This document shows, one piece after another, positions 1 through 11,370 of a stretch of 64,000 bases of DNA. Location: the NCBI RefSeq assembly GCF_008831285.2, contig NC_045141.1:6093224-6157223 (forward strand). Reading direction: 5' to 3'. The notes beneath the pieces are model-generated. The model did not search any database and was not told the origin of the DNA. It saw only the letters and a program-made list of their open reading frames with translations. Position numbers and translations under genes: made by a program. Source of the stretch: Nymphaea colorata (taxonomy: Eukaryota; Streptophyta; Magnoliopsida; Nymphaeales; Nymphaeaceae). Positions within the stretch are counted from its first letter, which is position 1, and every line of letters begins with the position of its first letter.

Positions 1-1026
1 CTCGAACAACTATGGGTACTAGCCTGGCACGAGTCCATATAGGCGAACGAACTTCTCGAACAAGTGTATAATGTATCTCCAAGAAAATGTCTTGATTATG
101 ATGACTAACAAAAAAGACATGGTTGGGGTCAGGATAGGCATACAAATGAACACACAAAAGTAGAAGATGGCTAGACTAGGTGATGAGATTGTATTGGTCA
201 GGTGGGAGGTTTCAACAGCAAGGACGATTTGAACCTTGATAGGCTGAAGAGCCCTATAGGATGACATTGAAAAAGGAAAATTCTAAAGGATTTTAGCACA
301 AGAAAACAAAGGCACCTTTGGAAAATCCATCAAGCTTTTTATGGAAAATTTGGTTCACGGTGTTAAAAGAAGTGCAAAGAGACAAACATATAATCAAACA
401 AATCAACTTGATGACCTAGAACTAGGTATCTTAAAATTTTAAATGCCCAGTTGTTCCATATACCAGATACGCATATATACTTAGACAAAAAGTCTAGAGT
501 ATGTGGCACAGACTCTTTCAAATATAGTTCTAAAGGTTAAGTGTCTTCTTTCTCCTTGATCACTCACAGTATACTGGGTATGTCTCAATACGGGAAGGGG
601 AGGGCCAATACTCTCCTCCAGGAGCTTGGTCTAGCCATTGAACCACCCTGAGCTAAGGCATACAAGGGGTATTCTTCGACATGATGATCGGGACATATAG
701 TTGATGGGATATTTCCGAAAATGCAATCACATGCACAAACAGTTTACTCTAATACAACATGGCCTAAGATGGAGGTTAAAATCAAAGAAAGAAGCAAACA
801 TTGTATCAAACAATTCCTAAATTGAGAGAGGTACTATGTAATTCTATGTCTATGTGGGCATGGAAAACCTCTCTCAATTCTAGGTCTTAATGCACATCAC
901 AAATATATATAGACATAAATCAAGTGAGGGTACCTATATTTTCCTAAGGGTGAGATGACATTTAAGACTTAGAAAATTGAAACATTTTGTCTAGTCAAAT
1001 AGTGATAGGTCCCATCACGGTCGCTT
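1..1026 (-). mobile_element. Non-coding sequence, probably internal region of a Ty3/gypsy element
   Basis: No credible gene is seen here. The right end abuts a primer-binding-site-like motif and an LTR-like start read on the minus strand, so this stretch should be the 5' untranslated/internal part of a decayed minus-strand Ty3/gypsy element that continues left of the window. The short open frame at 19-267 shows no recognisable domain. This assignment is an inference from the junction alone. Confidence 0.4.
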
Positions 1027-1027
1027 T
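1007..1027 (-). other. tRNA-Arg-like primer binding site beside an LTR start
   Basis: On the minus strand the sequence reads GCGACCGTGATGGGACC directly after an LTR-like end in AACA. The plus strand just to the right begins TGTTTACATG. The layout matches the junction of the long-LTR element at 60581-60604 (GCGACAATGGTGGGACTTG). The plus-strand sequence at about 1085-1200 also resembles the start of that LTR, sharing the 'cgaggtc.aaccattc' and 'aggact' style blocks. Tat/Ogre-lineage gypsy elements typically prime from tRNA-Arg. This marks a second, older relative in the same orientation. Confidence 0.55.
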
Positions 1028-1269
1028 GTTTACATGTAAAATTTTCAATCTTACATGCAGGCCGTAATAAATGGGATATCAGCACATGTACTCACCCCTG
1101 TTTCTTGTATAGGATTTTGAAAGACGGGACCCCGACCTGTTGATACGAGGTCTAACCATTCTTGTGCCTTTGCTAGGGTAATAAGACCAAAGACTATCTT
1201 GAGTGTGAGCAACCTGGCCAATTGTGCATTACATGAGCTCTACAGGCCGGTGCTCCAACTTTCTTCCCC

Positions 1270-1870
1270 TAAAATATACTAAATGTTATAATTCCTAAGC
1301 CTAAATGTCATTAAAAAACCTAAGAAAGCAAACATACCCTAATTTTGAAATCATGAATATTTTGAAATCTAAATAGATATTGAAAATAGACTGATGAACA
1401 AGAAGAATTGGGTCTTGATGTTTGATCATGTTCAGATCATCATAAATCAATGTAAATAGTGATCCTAAATCTAATATGATGCACACAAAACTAGGTTATG
1501 TAGATGTAGAGGCTGATCTCTACTAAGACTGGGGTGTACGTGGGCCTATGAGGAGAAAACTGGTTTTAAATCCAAGACTTGTAATCATGATTTTATCCAT
1601 TTTATATGATTCTTGTTCTAAATTGAAATGGGAGAAGTTATAGAAATCCAAGATGTCATATCATGTTATTGGGATTCATGATCCAAAATCCAAGGTGAAA
1701 ATCGAGTGACAATAAATTTCAATCTACTTGGAATGGGCTTGATTGTAATAATTGTGTTTGGTCTTACTCAAACCATGTGATATAGGACATATACTTCATT
1801 CATTTCATACAAATGAGTATTTAAAAAAAGTCTGACTACACCTAGGCTATGGGACTAATCTTAATTTAGA
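1270..1870 (+). repeat. Left arm of a long imperfect inverted repeat
   Basis: Read forward, this stretch matches the reverse complement of parts of 4830-6010 in consistent order: 1275-1400 with about 5870-6005, 1410-1520 with about 5760-5865, 1560-1700 with about 5570-5740, and 1725-1860 with about 4850-5000. Shared blocks include 'gaaagcaaa', 'tttgaaatcat', 'gatgaacaagaa' and 'cctaggctatgg'. A block of about 400 bp present in the right arm (5100-5560) is missing here. It probably derives from the 5' untranslated region of a gypsy element placed in both orientations. Identity is moderate, so it is old. Confidence 0.6.
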
Positions 1871-1914
1871 ATTGCCTAATATTTGAGCAATTAGGTCATT
1901 TCTCAATTTTGCAC

Positions 1915-1931
1915 GACCCCAGGAGTCGCCA
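1915..1931 (-). other. Second possible tRNA-Arg primer binding site
   Basis: The minus strand reads TGGCGACTCCTGGGGTC, close to the primer site used by many Tat/Ogre gypsy elements. The flanking LTR edge is not clear, so this is a motif-level call only. It sits just beyond the left arm of the inverted repeat, consistent with that arm being element 5' sequence. Confidence 0.35.
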
Positions 1932-2135
1932 AAGTCAGCTCACCAGGGTTTTCTTAGCTTGAAGCCAACTCTGTTGTAGCTTAAATCAGCTCCTAGAACT
2001 TAAAATTGTTGTCTTTAGCTCAACCAAGTCAAAGAGAAAAAGTTTTATTTCATTGATTTTGAGTCACTCAGCCAATGTTTCAGTTATGTACTAATTTGCA
2101 TATTTCTACTCAGTCTTTCACTATCTTGTTTTCAG

Positions 2136-2545
2136 AGGTTTGAGCTTAACCTGAAAGATTGAGCTAAAACCGAGCTAGGACTATGTTTATCATGTACAAA
2201 TCAAGTTTCCCTTAATTTGGGAATATTCATTCCAGTTTGAGTTCAATTCAGTTCTGAATATTTTTCCTCTCATATTTTCAAAGGTTTAAGCTGAATTTGA
2301 GCTTAACCCGAAAGATTGAGGTAAAATTAAGCTAGGACCACGTTTATCATGTATAAATTCTCTTAGTTTGGTTTGAATTCATTCATCCTTGTGTTTGAGT
2401 TCAATTCAATTTTGAGTGTTTCAACTTTCATGTTTTCTAGGGCTTGAGCTAAATTTGAACTCAACCCGATAGAATGGGTAGTAAATCAATACTCTTAGTT
2501 TGGTTTAAGTTCATTCCTTCTAGTTTGAGTTCCATTCAGTTTTAA
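2136..2545 (+). repeat. Degenerate tandem repeat, about 3 copies of about 150 bp
   Basis: Three successive units share 'ttgagcttaaccygaaagat', 'gctaggacca.gtttatcatg' and 'agtttgagttcaattcag'. Units start near 2136, 2280 and 2438, and the third is shortened. No coding potential was seen. It lies in the loop between the two inverted-repeat arms. Confidence 0.65.
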
Positions 2546-3289
2546 AGGCCATCAAATTCATTCCTAGTAATTACTATACTCTATAAACTACTGTCAAGTT
2601 TAATTCTATAAAATTCAAGTGAATTTCTTTGATCTTTCAACTTGCCCTTATAGGTAAGTAGCTTTTTCAAGTACCCTCTACTCCACCTATAAAAATCTAA
2701 TTTTTATTGCCTTCCTTAATTTTCCTTTATAAATGAGTCACGTACTCTTGGTAAAAATTCTTTTCTGATTTTTAGAGCAATCTAGGAGGAATTTATTAGC
2801 AAGATTTTAACCAGAAGCTATTTAAGAACTACCCATAGGCTGGTAGTTAGATTGACAAAATTCATCTAGAACTATCGGAATATGCAACAGCAAAATGGTT
2901 TTTTTTTTTTTTTTTGAACCATATTCTTCTGTGTAAGCATAGGGTATAGATCACATATACCTTGGTTTATGATTTTCTTTGATTCTAGAACCTTAGTTCA
3001 AGCTAGACTTCTTATTTGAACTCATTTCATCTTAAAATCATATACAAGGATGTTGTGGTCATTTACCACCATACACATATTTTTCATAAAACCTAACTTA
3101 TGAGTTACATGAACTTAAATTAGCTTTTCATAAACATTTCATAGATCTTGTAGGCCTAGGCCCAAGCCCAAGCCTAACCTATCCGAACTTCCAAATGCAA
3201 CTCCTGCATTGAGCTTGAACCCAACCTAGGTCAAAACCCAGTTTTTCAAAACTGATCCTAGTTTCAAAATTGATCCCAACCTAGGTTCA

Positions 3290-3560
3290 GGTCCACGTTA
3301 TTTTCATATCTCCATTTCATATTTTTGATCCAAATCATATATCCAAGACTTAACTCTATGCCTGAATCTCATATCCAAATCTCATATCTGATCTATCTTT
3401 ATTGATCCATATCCATTATTCTCATTTCATATCCTAGATATCAAATCATGACCTAAATTCTAATACCATATCTGGGTCTTGTCTTCTAGAATTTTTCTTA
3501 TATCTTGATTTGGATGTGGGTCTTAGCATCAAACCCAGATCTAGGATCTACATGTGAGCT
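3290..3560 (-). repeat. Degenerate AGATCCAA-type short repeat block
   Basis: The block is dominated by loose reiterations of 'gatccaaat', 'tatccaa' and 'tctcatatc'. These are the reverse complement of the TTGGATCT-type block at 5135-5560. The opposite orientations agree with the larger inverted arrangement of this region. No gene was seen. Confidence 0.45.
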
Positions 3561-4005
3561 TAATACACAATATATCTCAAAAATATATCATGATTAATCA
3601 CAATTTGCACATAAACACTTGAAATGTGTGGAATTCTTTGTTGAGCACTAGTGCATGGATGGAATCAAAATCAGTATTTGTATGTGGTTGATGCAAATTT
3701 TTTCCTTATTTATAACAAGTATTAGGATAAGGTTTAAAGGTGTGTTTTCTCCTCTTTGTATTCTTACTTCATTTGTTCTGCACGCTTAATGTCAATCCAA
3801 ATGCTTTATCAAAAACTAAAAAGGACTTCTCCATGCACATGTGACTTTTTACGGAATCGAATTTGAAGTGAACGCGATTGCAATGATCAAAATACATTTG
3901 AAAATATACTTTTAACCTATGGTTTGGATTGTTGAAAAGGACAGACAATGCCAAAAGTTTAGTCCTAGATCAAAAATTCCCATGGGGTTTGGCCCTTCTC
4001 TCTCC

Positions 4006-4012
4006 TATAAAT
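4006..4012 (+). promoter_or_regulatory. Candidate TATA box, possibly an LTR promoter
   Basis: TATAAAT follows a CT-rich stretch and precedes 'ggcctcctccttcccc' and 'ggcactgcacacttt', a layout like a plant LTR U3/R boundary. No intact downstream gene exists. The call rests on motif and spacing only. Confidence 0.3.
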
Positions 4013-5022
4013 GGCCTCCTCCTTCCCCTTTGGCACTGCACACTTTGAGTTATTCATTGATAAGCCCAAAAAGTTAGTAAAATTCTAACTGCTTGCTCAA
4101 AAAAGGGATCTAGCTCAAAACAAGTTAAATTTTTATGAGTTTTGATCTAAGTCTTGGTTTGAGCTGCATTATAACTCAACCTAGACCCAACCAGGCTCAC
4201 TTGGGGGTGGTGGGAGTGCACTCACCTATGCGCTAGGTTCAGGTTACCTCTTTTTCCCTCTTCTTTCTTTTCTTATTTGTAGTTTAGTTCTTTTTCTTTA
4301 TGCATGTTTAGTTTAGTTTTCTTTTTGCTTTTTCCATGTTTAATTTTCTTTTTGTTTATAACATGTTTAGCCTAGTTTATTCTTTGCTTAGTTTAGGATG
4401 TTTATTTTCTAGATTAGATTTATTTTAATGTCTTTAGAGTAGGCATAGTGGTCTCGTATGCTCCTCCTTCCTTGTCTCTTTCTTTTAATTTCAGATTTTG
4501 CTTACGTAGTTTTACTTAAGTCTTGCATTTGGAATATAGTTTTCTTTTGTGCACTCTTTAATCATGCAATGTACCTATGTTTTAATATACACTGAACCAC
4601 CTTGCGCTCACATGCACCCTTTGTCTGAAACCAGACTGGGTTAGCCTAGTAGCATACCTATGTGAATCAGCAAAGTATGTGAAAGCCTGAATCTAGCTTG
4701 GTTCTCATGTAAGAACCATTTTAAAATCCTTGTTTTCCAAAATATTTTATTTTTAAATGATTTTAAAAATTGTAGGCCATATAGGCTTGGAGTCCAAACC
4801 TAGCTCAATTCTTTAAGACTTAGGTCAGACTACTCTTAGAGCCTACTGCTTATAAACCCAGTTCCATAGCCTAGGTCTAGTCAAACGTCTTTAAACACTC
4901 ATTCATATGAAATGAATGAAACACATTTCACATTTCACGTGGTTTGACTAAGACCAAACACATTTACTGCCACACCCATCCCAAGTAGGCCCAAACCCAG
5001 TGTAGGCAAGATTGAACCCAGT

Positions 5023-5082
5023 CATTTTGATCAGCGTACCTCTAGCCCATTTTGATCAGCGTACCTCTAGCCCATTTTGATC
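5023..5082 (+). repeat. 25-bp tandem repeat, 2.4 copies
   Basis: The unit 'cattttgatcagcgtacctc' plus 'tagcc' occurs at 5023-5047 and again, identical, at 5048-5072, followed by the first 10 bases of a third copy. Perfect identity implies a recent slippage or duplication event inside an otherwise old arm. Confidence 0.9.
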
Positions 5083-5134
5083 TTGAATTTCAATTTAAGT
5101 ATTGGATTCAAATCATAAACTTTATCTTGATCTA

Positions 5135-5560
5135 AACATTAAACCAAGTTTACCTACTTAGATTTGGATCTCAAGTATTGGATTTTGGATCCCTAGTATT
5201 AGACTTTGGACCTTAGATTATGGGTCTTGGATCTTATATTTTGGATCTCACATCTTAGATTTTAGATCTTGGACTTCAGATCTTGGATTTTGGATCAGAT
5301 TTCACACAATGGTTTTGGATCCTAAATCTCATATTGCGGGTATCAAATTTTAGATTTCAAACCACATATTTTGGATCTTGGATTTCAAATTTTGGATCTA
5401 GGATCTCAATTTTTTTTATTTTGGATCAGAGTTTACACCATGAACTTTGGATTATAAATCTTAGATTGATATTCATAATCAGCCCCAAACACAAGATTTT
5501 AAACTTGTTTATTATTAGATTTGGATCAATTTTCTTAGAATTTGATTCTTAAGAGATCCA
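5135..5560 (+). repeat. Degenerate TTGGATCT short-period repeat
   Basis: The block contains many loose copies of 'ttggatctt', 'ttttggatct' and 'gatcttgga' spaced about 10-20 bp apart. A similar block lies at 59640-59830, inside the 5' untranslated region of the long-LTR gypsy element. That supports a family-specific element feature rather than a host sequence. The small open frame at 5283-5552 is a by-product. Confidence 0.6.
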
Positions 5561-6240
5561 ATCATGAATACAAGATCAAACCTATTGGATTTCTGGCCTT
5601 GCTTTTTGGATCAAGTCATTGACAAGACCTGATATTTTTGAATTTCTATGACATCTATGATTTCAAATTTGGAACAAGAATCTTATAAATTTCTCAAATC
5701 ATGATTTCATTTTTTTGGATTCAGATCTAGGTTTCCGTATTAGGTCTATGTCCTACACCTAAGTTCCAATAGTGACCGGACTTCAAGTCTACATGACCTA
5801 GTTTTCGCATGCATAATATTATATTTAGGGCATCAATTTGCATTGATCTATGATGACGGGGACTTTGGATTAGTTTGTTCTTGTTCATTAATCTATTTTT
5901 TAGATCTACTTATATTTTAAAACATATATGATTTCAAAATTTAAGGTACATTTGCTTTCTTAGTTCGGATGACATTTAAACTTAGGAAATTGAACATTTT
6001 AGTCTAGTCCTTGATCTAATTTACTTTGTTAAAGATACTATGAACGGTCAGACCTCATAGTGACAAGTTGTGTCCTAGGCAAGTATAGGCATTTTATTTC
6101 ATTTATACGGTCTACATGTAATATTTGATAAAAGATTTTACATGTAAATAGGCTAGTCGTAGGCCGGACAGCTGAGGGATAGTAGCTTGAGGAGCGGTAG
6201 CCGATGGCATCTGCCTTAGATGCAGTTGTTGGTGGCTGTT

Positions 6241-6395
6241 GACCCAGTGGTGACGCTAAACGGCATCAGAGGGATTCTCGACCCGGTGGCATTACTGATG
6301 GCATTAGAGGGATTGTCGACCCAGTGGTCTTACTGACGGCGGCAGAGGGATTGTCGACCTGGTGGTTTAACTACTCTAGGTGTATAAGCCAACTG
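6241..6395 (+). repeat. 38-39 bp minisatellite, about 3.5 copies, GC-richer than surroundings
   Basis: Units start at 6241, 6280, 6318 and 6356. Each carries 'tcgaccc.gtgg', a variable centre, then 'ggca..agagggatt'. The surrounding 6160-6780 segment is distinctly more GC-rich than its neighbours. It contains no convincing reading frame and could be part of an LTR or another unidentified element. Confidence 0.75.
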
Positions 6396-7194
6396 AGAGA
6401 GAGGAGGGTGGCGAGTGACTTGGTGTGGCCCTACCCACCCCTAGGTCATGCTAAGCCGGGTAGTCCAAGCTAGGTGGAGGCTGTTGATTGCCTAGGGTGG
6501 CATTCAGGCATGCTGACTGGTCCACCATGCCGTTGGCCTGCCCCAATTGCTGAAGTGGCATGCTGGTCCTCTTGAGCTATTGTTGTTGCACATATAACCT
6601 GCCTGAAGGTGTCTAAGCTGGCTAACGGCTGATCTGGCCCAAGCGGAGTACACTCAAGCAGCCCCTTGGTGCGATATCCCTAGTATGTGGACTCAACTGT
6701 AGCTAGGAGATGCTCTACAACAATCGTTACTCGGCATGGATGCCCGTGTACCTCTTGACTATCAATGTTGTTGGTCGTGGGCCCACATCATAGGGTTAAC
6801 TTTATTTTTCTCTCAAATCAAAAACACCGTGTAGATAAGACTTTGCCTTCTGGGATGTATCATGTGATGCACGGAAGCACAAGAACATACTACTAAAATC
6901 AAACTGAGTCCCAAAATTTTATCCTAGAAGAACATACTACCAAAATGAAACTGAATTCCAAAATTCATTCCTAGAACTTAAGGTAAGTAAGAACTAACAT
7001 ATTCACCGTACCCAAAAGGCAAGGTGTTACAACTGAGATGGAATAATATGTTCAGGTTTGTTCCTTTATCTTGAATGGTTTGTCATTCCTAAAACGGAGG
7101 GAAGGTTGGGGAATTCCGAGGTAAAAGTGGGCATCTGGTCTGGCATACAATGGGTCCCGACAATATCATATATAAAAAAAATATTATTTTTCAT

Positions 7195-7197
<3 letters not shown>

Positions 7198-7233
<36 letters not shown>
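7198..7233 (+). repeat. (TA)n microsatellite
   Basis: About 36 bp of uninterrupted TA dinucleotides. The open frame running across it (7058-7264) is an artefact of the repeat. Confidence 0.95.
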
Positions 7234-7236
<3 letters not shown>

Positions 7237-7879
7237 GTATTCTAAATATTTTTTTTATGACTGAGTCAAGCTAGGCTGAGCCCCGGGCCTAGGCTATAAA
7301 ATCTCAAGCCTCAAGCTAGCCCAAGCCAAGTTCTAATCGGGTTGGGCTAGGCTGGCCCAGTGCCCAGCCCTAATTGGGAGAACTAAGTTGGAGTTTTGTC
7401 CTTTCCATGGACAAACTAGTGGTTTGATAATGACAGCAGAAGTATCTTTCAAGTTTGATTAAGCTTTAGTTAAGTCCCTTTATGTTTATAAATGAAATAT
7501 AACAACTGATATCAAGTTTTTGTTTTAAAATACTCACAGATCACCAATTCAACCTATAAGCTTGAGTGCTCATGTGGTACAAATGACATGGCCTTCATGT
7601 TTTTGTAGTACCTTACAAGTATCAGGATTCATCATATGTTGAGACTTGTCAAATCCTTGGAAGTGATTTCTTTCAATTTTCAAAATATGAATATAAATTA
7701 TCATCCTTGACATCTTTCAAAAGCCAACAGAGGAGCAGATTTTGACTTTGCAATCACGTCTTTGAAATATTGTCACATTTAAATTTTTACGAGTCGAGCC
7801 TTTCATGTGTTTCATCTCTTGGTAAATGTCTTTTTGTGCTTTTCCTTTTTTATTTATCTTTTTTCTTTCTTTCTTCATT

Positions 7880-8460
7880 TATTCTTGCCTTTGAGCTTTT
7901 TATTCTTTCTTTCAGCTTTCTTGCCTTTGACTCTTTTGCTTTAGCTTTTTCTTTTTCATACCAACCTTCACCTTTGAAGGAAATACTTCAATACCACAAA
8001 GGCTACTAGAAGCTTCACTATTTAGTTGGTTGTGTAGTTTTGTCAAGTATCTAACCAATTTCACCTTGTGGATTTTCAAGAAATCAAAGGTTCATAAACT
8101 ACTACCTTCGCATATAGATAAAAATTATCTTCATACCTACTTGGTACTCTTGATTAGCAACTTAATGAAACAACTATGCTCACCCCAAGCCTCTCTCTCA
8201 GCACTTAGTTTACTATTTGCCAAGAATTTACAGGTCATTACAACTTCCTTTTCAATACATTATCCTAGTGATTGATTGCCAAAATCAATAGCTTTCCTAA
8301 TCTTGACATTCTTAGCTTCATAAGAATTTCCCCAATTATTCATATTGGGAAATTTACCAATTTTCTTCTTCCATTGGTCAACAAGGATTGAAAACTCTCG
8401 TTCTAGGAAGATGCTAAGAAAAAACAAGACCATATCATAGAACTTTAACAATGCTTTAGG
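7880..8460 (-). pseudogene. Ty3/gypsy coding remnant shared with two other sites
   Basis: On the minus strand the peptide around 7960-8010 (SSLCGIEVFPSKVK) aligns with SSSWGGEEFPPRVK at 54640-54700 in the long-LTR element. It also aligns with a more decayed version near 47000-47090. In the long-LTR element this peptide lies downstream of the protease. All three copies have the same orientation and spacing to AT-rich flanks. Stops break the frame, so it is a fossil. Exact role and domain are unrecognised. Confidence 0.5.
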
Positions 8461-9410
8461 CAAAGTTCAAGACTCTCTTTTATAAAAGTTTTTGACATCA
8501 AGTGATACAGTACCTCAAGGCTGGAACTCTCTGCAAAGATTGGGTGTTTTCAAAACCAAATGGGTTAAGCTGGTGTAAAAGAGCAAACTCCATCAACTCT
8601 CCCACAAACATAGGGGTCTTCCACATGACAAGTTGGTTCAAGTTCCCATAAATGTTGGATCCTTGATTGACTGGCAGTTGCACAAATGGCTGGGTTTAAG
8701 CACTTTTTTTTACATGAGAAAAACCTGGATTAACCAATCTTGCTTGGCAGGCTTTTGCTAAATCACTAACCAAAGGATGATAACCATTCAAAACATGGTT
8801 GTTCTTCGTGTCGGCTCTACTAGACTTGTTGTAAGGTTGTCTATCAAAACTTAACTAAACTTGTATCGTTTTCACACAAGGACTGCCTAATGATTTTGCA
8901 AAAAAAAAACACCATAAGGAACAAGGTCTTCTCGAACTTTCACTTAACATAGGGTCTTGTGGTAAGCGACTATAAGGAAGGCAAACTCCTCTAAATCCTC
9001 CTGTTGGAGGGTTTCCTTACAGATATGGTTGGGTAATAATTGGTACGACAAAAGGGTTCCGACCACAACTAACTCTCCTGGCCAACCAGAAGACAACTTT
9101 CAAGATTTGTAAAGAATTCAAATTTTGAAATTGTGTTGGCAATTGATTTTGAAAATCTTATCATAATGTTCAGATTTGGTTATTAAAGAAACTGGACTTG
9201 AAGGGAAACCAATTATATAGAGAAAAGACCATATCATTTTTGCATACTATCACAATCAACAAAAGAACCGATTTGGAAACATGCCAGTTATGCTGGATGG
9301 TTTGCATTGGAAATAAGTGATTGGGTAACAAGGAAATAAGGGACCATGACAAACAAGTGTAACTGGAATCAAAGTACAGCTTACGGGAAAAGAAAAGACA
9401 AAACAAAATG

Positions 9411-9840
9411 GGGTAACTAATACCGTATGGGCTACATGAAAGGAACGGTCAAAATAAAAAACCTAGCCAATACAGAAGTACAAGCTATAAAAACGTGGGC
9501 CAAAATTAAATATGAGACCACTATCAAAGTATGAGCTACAAAAAAAAAGGGGGGGCTAAAATAAAATGTGGTAACCAATATCAGAGTACAAGCTATAAGA
9601 AAAGAATGGCCAATACATCGGAATACAAGTACAAGAAGAGAAGGGTCAAAATAAAATGCGGTAGCTAATACCAAAGTATGGGTTACGAAAAAAGAAGGGT
9701 CAAAATAAAGGGATGCAACCAATATCGAAGTACAAATCACGAGAACAAAAAGTAGCCAAAACAAAATGATATAACCAATACCAAAGTACCGTTTATGAGA
9801 AAAGGTTGGTCAAAATAAAATGGTGTGACTAATTCTGGAC
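9411..9840 (+). repeat. Minisatellite, about 7 copies of a 50-60 bp unit
   Basis: Repeated blocks of 'ggtaaccaata.c.aagta', 'caagcta.aagaaaagaa' and 'gggtcaaaataaaatg' recur from about 9411 to 9840 with moderate divergence. The open frame at 9432-9764 on the minus strand is only the translated repeat (periodic FDPSF/TLVLAT peptides). Tandem repeats in non-coding parts of Tat-type elements are known. Here the array lies between gypsy coding remnants of matching orientation. Confidence 0.75.
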
Positions 9841-10024
9841 AACTAGCTACCAAATCCAAAGTCAAACGAAAAGAACTAGTCATCAAAACAAATATACACA
9901 GAAATTATGAGGAACTTCAGAGAAATGATTACCAACTCAAAAGGATAAACTGAAGATTGTGACCGACTCTAGAGAACTGACAACCAAATTAAAGGAATAG
10001 AATATAAAGTGTGATCGACTTTAA

Positions 10025-10147
10025 AGCCGACCACCAAATCAAGCCGTTAAGATTTAAGTTATCATCAACTCTTGAAAGCCGACCACCAAATCAAGACGTT
10101 AAGATTTAAGTTATCTTCAACTCTTGATAGCCGACCACCAAATCAAA
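10025..10147 (+). repeat. 52-bp tandem repeat, 2.4 copies
   Basis: Units start at 10025, 10077 and 10129 with 'agccgaccaccaaatcaag'. The first two are almost identical (ccg/acg and atcatc/atcttc differences) and the third is cut short. A looser copy of the 'accaaat' motif precedes them. Confidence 0.9.
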
Positions 10148-10455
10148 GGAGGAAAATGGAGACGCTCATTGGTTTCATAGGAACCAACTACTAAAGCTAA
10201 CTTCAAGGGCAGCCTTCGTCAAGATTTAACGCATTCACGGGTGGGAGAAACTAATGGAACTAATGGAGATGTATGAACGAACGTCCATTGCTTGAGCTTG
10301 AAATCAGACTATAGAGTGCCAAATCAAGCTCTTAAATCTCGAAAACTTCTTTTGAAATCCTTTTAAAAATTAGTCTTGACTACCAAATATGGAAATTGCA
10401 GGGTACAAGTACAACCTATAAAAGATGCCCCAATGTAAGTTTTCTAGAAAAGATA

Positions 10456-10870
10456 CCCAAGTGCCAAGGCGCATAGGAAATGAAGTTAGATCTGATCACT
10501 AAGGCACACACGTATACGGAATTGATTCTTACAACATTTGTTAGAATGAAGAGTACGAAAGGATGATACAAGATCAAGCATCGAATTTCTTAAGATCAAA
10601 AGCATTACCAAGCATAGAATTTCTTTTCTAGGAAATGAATTTAGATCTGATCACCAACTCACACATGTATAAACCCAAGTGCCAAGGCGCATAGGAAACG
10701 AAGTTAGATCTGATCACTAATGCACACATGTATAAGGGAATGATTCATACAACATTTGTTAGAATGAAGAGTGCGAAAAGTTGAGACAAGATCAAACATC
10801 GAATTTCTTAAGATGAAAAGCATTACCAAGCATAGAATTTATTAAGATGAAAAGCATTAAGAAGATCTAA
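10456..10870 (+). repeat. 218-bp direct tandem duplication
   Basis: 'cccaagtgccaaggcgcata' starts at 10456 and again at 10674, and the two units align through 'tacaacatttgttagaatga' to 'aagcattaccaagcatagaa'. Within each unit 'catcgaatttcttaaga' and 'catagaattt.tt' form a shorter internal repeat. No gene was seen. Confidence 0.85.
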
Positions 10871-11310
10871 CAGTTTCATCCCCATAACAGTTGTTGGGTA
10901 ACACCTCCTTAGCCACGGAAGGTCCTTCCCAATTTATTGTCATTTGCCACAGGTGATTCTTGAGTAGCATGGCGGCTTTAAGAACCAACTTATGAATTTT
11001 ACATTTGCTCTAAACCTCTTCTCATCTAGCATATCTACCTGAGCAAATCACTGCTATTGATACCAGTCCGTAAGGATGAAAACTCAAAAACTGGCCGCTA
11101 TACATGAAAGGGCAAGACAACAACGGTACCATATAGTAATGCTAAACGTGGCATTGGCTGAATAATGATGCAATATGTACACAAGACACTACGATGCCAA
11201 TCATGCCATGTTTTTACAATTTGTTTGAGAACGCATATCAAAATCTTATTGGTATCATCTACTTGGCCACTTCCTCATGGATAATGGAGTGCAGATCTTT
11301 GTCACCATCC
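10860..11310 (-). pseudogene. Ty3/gypsy integrase C-terminal fragment
   Basis: On the minus strand the translation around 11200-11290 reads GSGQVDDTNKILICVLKQIV, the end of the gypsy integrase core (family form NGQVE.TNK..I.IL). It is followed by ..DWH and then YGTVVVLPFHV at about 11110-11140, which matches the family motif YG.EAVLP.EV. Further along, at about 10890-10960, NWEGPSVAKEVLPNN matches the integrase tail (NWEGP..V.EV). Several frameshifts and stops interrupt it. It is an inactive fragment of a minus-strand element. No reverse transcriptase was recognised upstream. Confidence 0.7.
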
Positions 11311-11370
11311 ACGTGTTTTGACTTAAACAAAAATGAAAAAGAGAGAGATTGGGCATTATGCATTTTCTTC

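Larger units (their letters stand above)
4830..6010 (-). repeat. Right arm of the long imperfect inverted repeat
   Basis: The reverse complement of 1270-1870 is distributed through this arm in order, with an extra TTGGATCT-rich block of about 400 bp in the middle. The outer end (5969-6009) also matches 955-997 in direct orientation, and 6110-6165 resembles 1029-1065. The arm therefore looks like minus-strand gypsy 5' sequence next to an LTR starting near 6113. Confidence 0.6.
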
